Part shown: positions 41,059 through 47,041 of the stretch, one piece after another
Position numbering within the stretch: position 1 is the stretch's first letter
Layout of the letters: the number at the start of each line of letters is the position of its first letter
Source of the DNA: Amycolatopsis coloradensis
GTDB lineage: Bacteria; Actinomycetota; Actinomycetes; Mycobacteriales; Pseudonocardiaceae
Direction of reading: 5' to 3'
NCBI RefSeq assembly: GCF_037997115.1
Contig: NZ_CP150484.1
Span: 9,002,735-9,049,775, forward strand
DNA length: 47,041 bases
Translations under genes and position numbers: made by a program
The notes under the pieces: model-generated
The model's input: only the letters and a program-made list of their open reading frames with translations
Database searches by the model: none
What the model was told of the DNA's origin: nothing

Positions 41059-41972
41059 AGCGATGGGCGGGACTCGCGGTACTGCTCGCGCTCGCGGGCT
41101 GCACCACCGCGGTCTCCGGTACCGCCCGGCCCGAGCCGGAAACCCCGCCCTCGAACCTCGCGCTGGTCGACCCGGCGCGGACGGCCGCGGTGCTCACGGC
41201 GGTGAAGACGGCCACCGAAGCGGTGTTCTCCTACGACAGCGCGGCCGTGCCCGCCTACGAGAAGGCGATCGCCGGCAACCTGACGCCGGGCGCGCGCGAC
41301 GAGCTGGCGAAGCTGTTCGCCGAGGTCCGGAAATCGGCGGAACCGATCAAACTCGTGACGAGGGTGATCGTCTCGGCCGCGGTCGAGGAGACGCCGGACA
41401 AGGCGCGGGTGCTGACGGTGCTCGACCAGAGCAGCACCAGGGCGGGCGCCACCAGCAAGGGCATCGCGTCGGTGCTGCTCACGACCGTGCGCGAAGGCGA
41501 CCGCTGGCGGATCGGGAAGGTCGAGGTGAACCCGTCCGCGCCCTCGCCCGCGGCGGAGAAACCGGGCGCCGGCGACCGGGTGTTCGCGAGGGTGCGGGAT
41601 TCCGCCCGCGACGGCGCCCTCCGCGCCGCGGAAGCCCTGCTGAACGTGGACCCGGCCGACCCCGAAGGCACGTACGCCCGCTACGAGTCGGTGTCCACCG
41701 GACCGTTGCTGACCCAGTTCCGGCAGGACAAGGCGGCGCGGCTGAACCAGATCCGGTCCGGGGGCACGAAGGCGTCGCCGGCGCCGAACCCGGCCGCCGC
41801 GGTCATGGAGATCGTGGACGACAAGGCGAGCGTGCTGCTCTTCGCGACGACGGACGTCACGGACGCGGCCGGGCAGGTGACGAAGCGGTACCTGCCGATC
41901 GTCCTGCGCCTCCAGCGGCTGCCCGAGGGATGGAAGGCCGCGGGAGTCGAATCGGTCCAGCCCCTGCCCTGA
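41055..41972 (+). CDS. Lipoprotein of unknown function
   Basis: A 305-residue protein with a lipoprotein signal (VKRWAGLAVLLALAGC, lipobox LAGC) and an extracytoplasmic domain; the middle resembles a Mce-associated or NTF2-like fold (IVSAAVEETPDKARVLTVLD) but I cannot place it. The GTG start at 41055 overlaps the upstream regulator's stop by four bases (GTGA), which rules out the longer in-frame extension. A family C palindrome starts at the stop codon. Confidence 0.75.
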   Translation: MKRWAGLAVLLALAGCTTAVSGTARPEPETPPSNLALVDPARTAAVLTAVKTATEAVFSYDSAAVPAYEKAIAGNLTPGARDELAKLFAEVRKSAEPIKLVTRVIVSAAVEETPDKARVLTVLDQSSTRAGATSKGIASVLLTTVREGDRWRIGKVEVNPSAPSPAAEKPGAGDRVFARVRDSARDGALRAAEALLNVDPADPEGTYARYESVSTGPLLTQFRQDKAARLNQIRSGGTKASPAPNPAAAVMEIVDDKASVLLFATTDVTDAAGQVTKRYLPIVLRLQRLPEGWKAAGVESVQPLP

Positions 41973-42036
41973 CGCAATTCGTCCTCTGAATGCGGTGGTT
42001 CGAGAGCGAACTACCGCATTCAGAGGACGAAATGCG
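41973..42036. repeat. Family C palindrome between the lipoprotein gene and gpmA
   Basis: Arms 41973-42002 and 42007-42036 pair at 28 of 30 positions with a four-base loop; the core is CGTCCTCTGAATGCGGT. It lies between convergent genes and shares its core with 32669-32732. Probable bidirectional terminator. Confidence 0.85.
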
Positions 42037-42041
42037 TGGGT

Positions 42042-42791
42042 CTAGCGGCCCTGGTTCGCCACGGCGGCCGCGGCTTCCTTGGCGGCCTCCGGGTCCAGGT
42101 AGGTCCCGCCGGCGGTGACCGGCTTGAGGTCTTCGGTGAGGTCGTAACGCAGCGGGATGCCGGTCGGGATGTTGAGCCCGGCGATCGCGTCGTCGGAGAT
42201 GCCGTCGAGATGCTTCACCAGTGCCCGCAGCGAGTTGCCGTGCGCGGCGACCAGCACGGTCTTGCCCGCGCGCAGATCCGGCACGATCGCGGACTCCCAG
42301 TACGGAAGCAGCCGCGCGACGACGTCCTTGAGGCATTCGGTCAGCGGGGCGGCGTCACCGAGGTCGGCGTAGCGCGCGTCGCCCACCTGGCTGAACTCGT
42401 CGGCCGGGTCGATCGGGGGCGGCGGGGTGTCGTAGGAGCGGCGCCAGAGCATGAACTGCTCCTCGCCGAACTCGTCGAGGGTCTGCTTCTTGTTCTTGCC
42501 CTGCAGCGCGCCGTAGTGCCGCTCGTTGAGGCGCCAGTCGCGTTTCACCGGGATCCAGTGCCGGTCGGCGGCGTCGAGCGCCAGGTTGGCGGTCGAGATC
42601 GCCCGGCGCATCAGCGACGTGTGCACGACGTCCGGCAGCAGACCGGACTCCGCGAGGAGCTGCCCGCCCTTGCGCGCCTCCTGCTCGCCCTGCTCGGACA
42701 GCGGCACGTCCACCCAGCCGGTGAACAGGTTTTCGGCGTTCCACGTGCTCTGCCCGTGACGCAGCAGCACCAGAGTCCCAAGCTCAGCCAT
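42042..42791 (-). CDS. gpmA: 2,3-bisphosphoglycerate-dependent phosphoglycerate mutase
   Basis: A 249-residue glycolytic enzyme interconverting 3- and 2-phosphoglycerate. The catalytic LLRHGQSTWN (H12) and the typical TGWVDVPLSEQGEQEA and RHYGALQGKNK segments are present. It matches M. tuberculosis Gpm1 (Rv0489), the gene next to senX3. No strong ribosome site is visible before the ATG at 42791. A palindromic operator-like element lies about 75 bases upstream. Confidence 0.96.
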   Translation of the reverse strand: MAELGTLVLLRHGQSTWNAENLFTGWVDVPLSEQGEQEARKGGQLLAESGLLPDVVHTSLMRRAISTANLALDAADRHWIPVKRDWRLNERHYGALQGKNKKQTLDEFGEEQFMLWRRSYDTPPPPIDPADEFSQVGDARYADLGDAAPLTECLKDVVARLLPYWESAIVPDLRAGKTVLVAAHGNSLRALVKHLDGISDDAIAGLNIPTGIPLRYDLTEDLKPVTAGGTYLDPEAAKEAAAAVANQGR

Positions 42792-43221
42792 GGGGTTCAG
42801 CCTGCCAGAGCGAGCGGAAGCGCCGGTCAGAGGGCCGCGCTTCGCTTTGTTTCTACGGAGAGTGCGTTACCGGTGAGTAACACCTTCACCCGTCCAGAAG
42901 ACGAGTTGCCAACAAGTCCCGATCTCCGGAAATCGGACTGCACTCCGTTATCCCCATTTTCCAAGTTCACTCGAACGGAGTAACCGGTAGTCTTGTGATT
43001 ACAGGTGGAGATCTGACAGGTTGACTACGTCCCGCGCGGCCGGATTCCACGCACTCCCCGGTTCGACGCGGGTGACGACCGCGACTCGTCTCCCCCCTGC
43101 CGAGTCGCGGCGCCCGCCGGCCCCGTTGGCATCCCCCTCGTCACCGGGTCCACCTTGGCGGGAACTTCAGCGGGGCGGCTCGAGATCGCGACTCCCCCCT
43201 CCCTCGAGCCGTCCCGCCTGT
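42792..43221. promoter_or_regulatory. 430-base gene-free region upstream of gpmA
   Basis: Positions 42840-43010 are clearly AT-richer than the surroundings, as expected for promoters. They contain GTTACCGGTGAGTAAC (42866-42881, five-base perfect outer arms, TetR-operator-like), an ACTCCGTT/AACGGAGT inverted pair near 42950-42980, and a second TAACCGGTA. Positions 43020-43221 are very GC-rich with no convincing gene. The gpmA promoter should lie here; which regulator binds is unknown. Confidence 0.45.
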
Positions 43222-43902
43222 TCATCTTCCGGGGCTCCTCGTGAGTGGCAAGGACGGTTCTACACCGAGGCCGCCAGGCTCTACAGTGGCCGCCTTCAGC
43301 TCGCCGACCCAGAGGTCCGGCAGCTGGGCCAGCGCGGAGAAGCTCGCCAGGTACGCGCCCGGCGTCCCGCCCTGGAGGACGACGTTGAAGAAATACCCGC
43401 CGAGCACACCGATGACGCTGACCATGCCGTTCAGCAGGAGCGCCACCAGCATCATCGCGAGCACACGCGGCACGATCAGCCGCTGCACCGCGGAGACGCC
43501 GAGCACCTCCATGGCGTCGATCTCCTCGCGGATGGTCCGCGCGCCGATGTCCGCGCAGACCGCGCTACCGCCGGCGCCCGCGACCAGCAGCGCCGTGACC
43601 AGCGGGCTGGCCTGCTGCACGGTGGCGAGCACCGACCCGGCGCCCGTGTAGGACTGGGCGCCGAGCTGGCGGGCGAGCGAACCGAACTGCAGCGAGATGA
43701 CCGCGCCGAACGGGATCGCGACGAGCGCCGTCGGCAGGATCGTGACGCTCGCGATGAACCAGGCCTGCTGGATGAACTCCCGCAGCTGGAACGGGCGCTG
43801 GAAGATGCCACGAACGATGTCGAGGCCGAGAGCGAACAGGTTCCCGGTCTCGCGCAGCATGCCGATCCCGGGGATCTTCGCCGATGAAGCGGAAGAGCTC
43901 AC
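43222..43902 (-). pseudogene. C-terminally truncated MlaE/YrbE-type ABC permease (broken)
   Basis: From GTG 43902 the frame encodes a clear MlaE/YrbE permease (for example ALLVAGAGGSAVCADIGART, IREEIDAMEVLGVSAVQRLI) with about four helices. Conservation stops at LPDLWVGELKAA (about 43290); family members continue with some 60 more residues including two helices, but here an unrelated tail of about 20 residues leads to a stop at 43222. The tail contains a half copy of the family D repeat. No second permease or Mce genes follow. It looks like a decayed start of an mce operon, though a functional short form cannot be excluded. Confidence 0.7.
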
Positions 43903-45068
43903 GCGCCACCTGACCCCGGATCTTGTGGCCGCAAGCGGTGGTTGCCGGCTCTCCCGGGGTGCGGGATGTGGGCGACCTGGTCGTCGGGCAGCTGGCCCTG
44001 GTGGTGGTTCGGGATCGAGCTCTCGGCGGGTGCCGACCGGTGCCCGGCGGTCGCGAGGCGCTGCGGGCGGACGCCATACCGCTGCTGCTCCTCCGGGGAA
44101 AGCGACTCGATGATGCTCTGCTGCGCCTCGGGCGGCAGGCCGTGCAGGATCTGCATGACGCGGTCCTTGCGGCGGACCGCGCCCATCCGGGTCGGCACGC
44201 CGGGCGTCGGCTGCATCTGCGGCGGCACCCCGCTGACGTCCTCGACACCGCCCGCGTGGTGGCCGGCCTCGAACATCGCGCGCTCCGCGGCGAGCTGGGC
44301 CGAGTCCTTCTCCTCGCTCATGCCGATCGGGCCGTCCATCTTGCCGTTGAGGAACTGCTTGACGACCGGCTCTTCGCTGGTCAGCAGCACTTCGCGCGGG
44401 CCGAACATGACCAGTTCCTTGCGGAAGAGCATGCCCAGGTTGTCCGGGACGGTGCGGGCGAGGTTGATGTTGTGCGTGACGATCAGGAACGTCGCGTCGA
44501 TCTGCGCGTTGACGTCCAGGAAGAGCTGCGAGATGTAGGTGGTGCGGACCGGGTCGAGACCGGAGTCCGGCTCGTCGACCAGGATGATCTGCGGGTCCAG
44601 CACCAGGGCGCGGGCGAGCCCGGCGCGCTTGCGCATACCGCCGGAGATCTCGCCGGGCAGCTTCTTGTCTGCGCCGTTGAGACCGGTCATCTCGAGCTTC
44701 TCGAGCACGATCCGGCGGACCTCGGTCTCCGACTTCTTCGTGTGCTCGCGCAGGGGGAACGCCACGTTGTCGTAGAGGTTCATCGAGCCGAAGAGCGCGC
44801 CGTCCTGGAACAGGACGCCGAAGAGCTTGCGCACCTCGTAGAGCTGGTGTTCGGAGCACGTCACGATGTCGACGCCGTTGATCATGCACCGGCCACGGTC
44901 CGGCTTGAGCAGACCGATCATCGACTTCAAGAAGACGGACTTACCGGTTCCGGACGGGCCGAGCATCGCCGAAACCTCGCCCGGAGGCAGGGTCAGCGTG
45001 ACGTCCCGCCAGATGGCCTGCTTACCGAAGGACTTGGAAAGACCTTCGATGACCACCTCGGCACCCAT
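43899..45068 (-). CDS. mkl: Mkl/MlaF-type ABC transporter ATP-binding protein
   Basis: A 389-residue ATPase with Walker A GPSGTGKS (37-44), the signature ISGGMRKR, Walker B IILVDEPDSGLDP and a long C-terminal tail. It powers Mce/YrbE lipid import. ATG 45068 has GGAGGT upstream; a frame to 45164 exists without support. The position next to rplL-rplJ matches M. tuberculosis Rv0655, where one ATPase serves several mce operons encoded elsewhere; the same may hold here because the adjacent permease is broken. The last 40 or so residues overlap the permease region and look poorly conserved. Confidence 0.88.
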   Translation of the reverse strand: MGAEVVIEGLSKSFGKQAIWRDVTLTLPPGEVSAMLGPSGTGKSVFLKSMIGLLKPDRGRCMINGVDIVTCSEHQLYEVRKLFGVLFQDGALFGSMNLYDNVAFPLREHTKKSETEVRRIVLEKLEMTGLNGADKKLPGEISGGMRKRAGLARALVLDPQIILVDEPDSGLDPVRTTYISQLFLDVNAQIDATFLIVTHNINLARTVPDNLGMLFRKELVMFGPREVLLTSEEPVVKQFLNGKMDGPIGMSEEKDSAQLAAERAMFEAGHHAGGVEDVSGVPPQMQPTPGVPTRMGAVRRKDRVMQILHGLPPEAQQSIIESLSPEEQQRYGVRPQRLATAGHRSAPAESSIPNHHQGQLPDDQVAHIPHPGRAGNHRLRPQDPGSGGA

Positions 45069-45627
45069 CGCACCTCCAGGAGCTGTTCCGCGTCGTCGCG
45101 CACTGCCGTCCCGTGCCACTGGCCCGGGAGGACGCATGCGTTCGCGCAGCGATACCCGCGTCAACCAGGTGCAACGAGCTGAGTGCGAACAGGTTACTCA
45201 CCAGTTTTCTTTTCTGGCCAGACCCGCGGGTAACTTTTCGCGCAGCCCGCCGCCTGCCCGTGCACCGCTTGCAGCACCGTAGTGCACGTCACTCCCGCGC
45301 GCAGATCCACAGCGGGCGCTGCCCAGCCCGGATCGCGATTAGGGGGCTAAACGCAGGTCAGCACCCCTGCCGCCCTCCCGCCGCGCGGATCGCGTTTAGC
45401 GGGCTAAACGCGATCCGGTGCCCTGGGCGCGCCCAGATGCTTAGCGTGGCTACGCGTCGCGATTAGGGGGCTAAACGCAGGTCGGGGCAGTTCGGCCCGA
45501 TGATGCGGGTCTTGTTGCCCGTCGCGACCGCGTGCGCGCGATCTTGACCTGCTCCTCAGACGCAGACCCAGCAGTAGAGGCGGTCGCCCCTTCGACGGTG
45601 CTGCGTTAGGCGCTGACGCGCCCGAGA
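45069..45627. repeat. 559-base gene-free region with several family A palindromic repeats
   Basis: The region between mkl and rplL contains two identical 27-base copies (45333-45359 and 45457-45483; core GCGATTAGGGGGCTAAACGC) and a perfect 15-base-arm palindrome (45386-45417) identical to 7592-7623. The first 160 bases next to mkl should hold its promoter. A CTGCTCCTCAGACGCAGAC stretch near 45550 may fold, but I see no gene in the region. Confidence 0.7.
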
Positions 45628-46014
45628 TCACTTGATGGCGATCTTGGCGCCCGCGGCCTCGAGCTTCTCCTTGGCGGCCTCGGCGGCCTCCTTGTCGACC
45701 TTCTCCAGGAGGGCCTTGGGAGCGGCCTCGACCAGCTCCTTGGCCTCCTTCAGGCCCAGACCGGAGACGACCTCACGGACGACCTTGATGACCTGGATCT
45801 TCTTGTCACCGGCGGACTCGAGGACGACGTCGAACTCGTCCTGCTCCTCGGCGGCCGCGGCGGGGGCGGCACCCGGGGCGGCGGCGACGACGGCAGCCGG
45901 GGCGGCCGCGGTCACGTCGAAGGTGGTCTCGAATTCCTTCACGAACTCGGACAGCTCAAGAAGGGTGAGCTCCTTGAAAGCGTCGATCAGCTCGGCGGTG
46001 CTCAGCTTCGCCAT
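45628..46014 (-). CDS. rplL: Large ribosomal subunit protein bL12 (L7/L12)
   Basis: A 128-residue acidic, Ala-rich ribosomal stalk protein. The N-terminal dimerisation part has LSTAELIDAFKELTLLELSE, the Ala-rich hinge spans about 34-55, and the C-terminal factor-binding domain has VIKVVREVVSGLGLKEAKEL. GAGAGGAAAG precedes the ATG. It follows rplJ by 48 bases in the usual order. Confidence 0.97.
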   Translation of the reverse strand: MAKLSTAELIDAFKELTLLELSEFVKEFETTFDVTAAAPAAVVAAAPGAAPAAAAEEQDEFDVVLESAGDKKIQVIKVVREVVSGLGLKEAKELVEAAPKALLEKVDKEAAEAAKEKLEAAGAKIAIK

Positions 46015-46062
46015 GGTGGCTTTCCTCTCTGAAACGAACTAAAAGTTCGGGGGTGGGGGTGT

Positions 46063-46614
46063 TCAGCTCTCGGCGGGTGCTTCGGCTGCTTCGGTACCGG
46101 CGTTGCGCTGCTTCTCCTCCAGCGCGGCAGCCAGGCGGGCGACCTGGGACGCCGGCGCCTGGAACAGCGCGGCGGCCTGGGACAGCTTCGCCTTGAACGC
46201 GCCCGCCGCCTTGGCGAGTAGGACCTCACGGCTGTCGAGATCGGCGATCTTGGTGATCTCGTCCACGGACAGCGTCTTGCCGTCCATGTAGCCGCCCTTG
46301 ATCACAAGCGCGTTGTTGTCCTTCGCGAAGTCGCGAAGCGCCTTCGCGGCGTCAACAGCTTCACCTTCGACGAAGGCGATCGCGGTCGGGCCGACGAACA
46401 GGTCCTCGAGACCCTCGATTCCGGCGTCCGTGGCGGCACGCTTGACGAGGGTGTTCTTCGCGACCCGGTACTTGGCATTGGTGCCGAGAGCGCGGCGCAG
46501 CTGGGACAGCTGGGACACGGAGAGGCCGGTGTACTGGGTAACGACTGTGGCCGAGCTGCTGCGGAAGCTCTCCGCGATCTCGGCGACGGCCGCCTCCTTG
46601 TCGGGCTTCGCCAT
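46063..46614 (-). CDS. rplJ: Large ribosomal subunit protein uL10
   Basis: A 183-residue stalk-base protein with an N-terminal rRNA-binding region (MAKPDKEAAVAEIAESFRSS, YRVAKNTLVKRA) and a C-terminal helix that binds L7/L12 dimers. AGAGAGGAGG precedes the ATG. A leader with a hairpin lies upstream, as expected for autoregulated L10 operons. Confidence 0.97.
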   Translation of the reverse strand: MAKPDKEAAVAEIAESFRSSSATVVTQYTGLSVSQLSQLRRALGTNAKYRVAKNTLVKRAATDAGIEGLEDLFVGPTAIAFVEGEAVDAAKALRDFAKDNNALVIKGGYMDGKTLSVDEITKIADLDSREVLLAKAAGAFKAKLSQAAALFQAPASQVARLAAALEEKQRNAGTEAAEAPAES

Positions 46615-46840
46615 GGTCGCCTCCTCTCTTGGCTAGTGGTCCACTGGCCTTGAGAGCCCTGAAACGACGAAACGCCCCAGCGCAGACAGGCGCGGGGCGT
46701 CAGGGCACACGACGACATGCGTCATGGACGAGCCTCGTTCCTCCTGCGCGGGTCGCCCGCCCTAGCGGGGCCTTCGTTCTCCAGGCCAGATGACCAGGAG
46801 AAGACCAGCGGTCTTCGGTAGAACCTTGACGAGGATACGT
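46615..46840 (-). promoter_or_regulatory. rplJ-rplL leader with attenuator-like hairpin
   Basis: The region upstream of rplJ contains an ACGCCCC..GGGGCGT hairpin at 46672-46700 followed on the transcript by TTTCGTCG, and an upstream CCGCTGG/GGTCTTC-rich segment near 46800. This resembles the L10 leader that binds L10-L12 complexes and controls the operon. The exact fold and boundaries are inferred. The rplJ promoter should lie near 46830-46860. Confidence 0.55.
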
Positions 46841-46877
46841 GACCCTGTTTCGTCCCCGGCGGCACCCCCCTGCCAAA

Positions 46878-46901
46878 TCGCGTTTAGCCCGCTAAACGCG
46901 A
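46878..46901. repeat. Family A palindrome in the divergent region upstream of rplJ
   Basis: TCGCGTTTAGC and GCTAAACGCGA (11-base perfect arms around CC) match the core of the 7592-7623 and 45386-45417 palindromes. It lies in a divergent gap, where a terminator would not be expected. Confidence 0.7.
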
Positions 46902-46943
46902 CCGGCGGAGTGCGCGGGAGGGCCCGCGAGGCATCATGGTGAC

Positions 46944-47041
46944 GTGGCGGAGCAGCGTGATGACGGAAAGCCGGACAACGAGCCCGGCACGGACATCGAA
47001 CCCAAGGCGGGAGGTCGGCCCGCGCCCCGGCTGGACGAGGA
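46944..47041 (+). CDS. Partial hypothetical protein running off the right edge
   Basis: GTG 46944 opens a frame of at least 32 codons rich in Asp, Glu, Pro and Gly (VAEQRDDGKPDNEPG...), with third positions almost all G or C, as in the coding DNA of this genome. This could be the hydrophilic N-terminus of a larger, possibly membrane, protein. The start is uncertain and no domain is visible. Confidence 0.4.
   Translation, partial: MAEQRDDGKPDNEPGTDIEPKAGGRPAPRLDE

Noticed and set aside
43025..43225. 66-codon minus-strand frame whose ATG overlaps the broken mlaE stop
   Set aside because: Arg/Gly/Pro-rich with no recognisable motif, and the preceding mlaE tail is itself probably not genuine. 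High-GC DNA produces such frames readily, so I did not call it.
43903..44889. Upstream part of the long frame containing the MlaE permease
   Set aside because: It is antisense-like composition from the mkl gene in another frame, with no permease features.
45330..45483. CRISPR array
   Set aside because: The repeats are few, palindromic, irregularly spaced and also dispersed elsewhere in the window. No cas gene is present.
45484..45627. tRNA or small RNA gene downstream of rplL
   Set aside because: A partly self-complementary stretch near 45550 does not fold into a cloverleaf and lacks the conserved T-loop sequence, so nothing can be supported.

Overview
The window is very GC-rich actinobacterial chromosome. 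Gene content and order point to a Pseudonocardiales organism, most likely Amycolatopsis or a close relative; this genus call is inference. Reading right to left, much of it follows the Mycobacterium tuberculosis order I remember for gpm1-senX3-regX3-ppx-Rv0497/0498/0499-proC-galE2-Rv0502-serB1-glutaredoxin-hemA-hemC-hemD-hemB and for hemL-Rv0525-Rv0526-ccdA-resB-ccsA. The bldN/rsbN pair next to rex-hemACD matches Streptomyces. Nearly everything is core genome. I found no prophage, insertion sequence, CRISPR array, tRNA or rRNA gene.

Layout. 1-2 kb: a 5'-truncated oxidoreductase remnant, then a probable Lrp regulator/DUF4229/cysteine desulfhydrase operon (minus strand). 2-4 kb: bldC, a small membrane protein and an orphan MinD-like ATPase. 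4.1-10.1 kb: hemL, a histidine phosphatase, a thioredoxin-like lipoprotein, ccdA, resB and ccsB (haem supply and system II cytochrome c maturation). 10-15 kb: tspO, three small membrane proteins and two tandem membrane-anchored PQQ-like propeller proteins. 15-22.7 kb: hemB, a non-canonical Nramp-family transporter, and rex-hemA-hemC-hemD with a candidate Rex operator. 22.8-26.1 kb: a membrane sulfite-oxidase-like molybdoenzyme, a glutaredoxin and an acyl-CoA ligase. 26.3-29.4 kb: a short leader ORF, the sigma factor BldN, its probable anti-sigma factor RsbN, and a HAD phosphatase. 29.6-38 kb: acyltransferase, epimerase, tiny ribosomal protein bS22, a HTH protein, proC, thioesterase, sugar-phosphate isomerase, a repeat-bearing membrane protein and Ppx. 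38.2-42.8 kb: regX3-senX3 with a PHO-box-like site, a regulator/lipoprotein pair and gpmA. 43.2-46.6 kb: a C-terminally broken MlaE permease, its ATPase (Mkl), rplL and rplJ with leader. A partial ORF runs off the right edge.

How the genes work together: hemL, hemB, hemC, hemA and hemD cover all early tetrapyrrole steps from glutamyl-tRNA to uroporphyrinogen III, and ResB/CcsB/CcdA attach haem to cytochromes. Rex ties this to NADH/NAD+ status. SenX3-RegX3 with Ppx suggests a phosphate-responsive block.

The most unusual signal is not a new protein system. It is at least four families of long intergenic palindromes, two of which share exact sequence between distant sites. Several swallow stop codons. 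Two lie exactly where neighbouring genes (the oxidoreductase at the left edge and mlaE) have been cut. I did not find a convincing undescribed defence, conflict or biosynthetic system.
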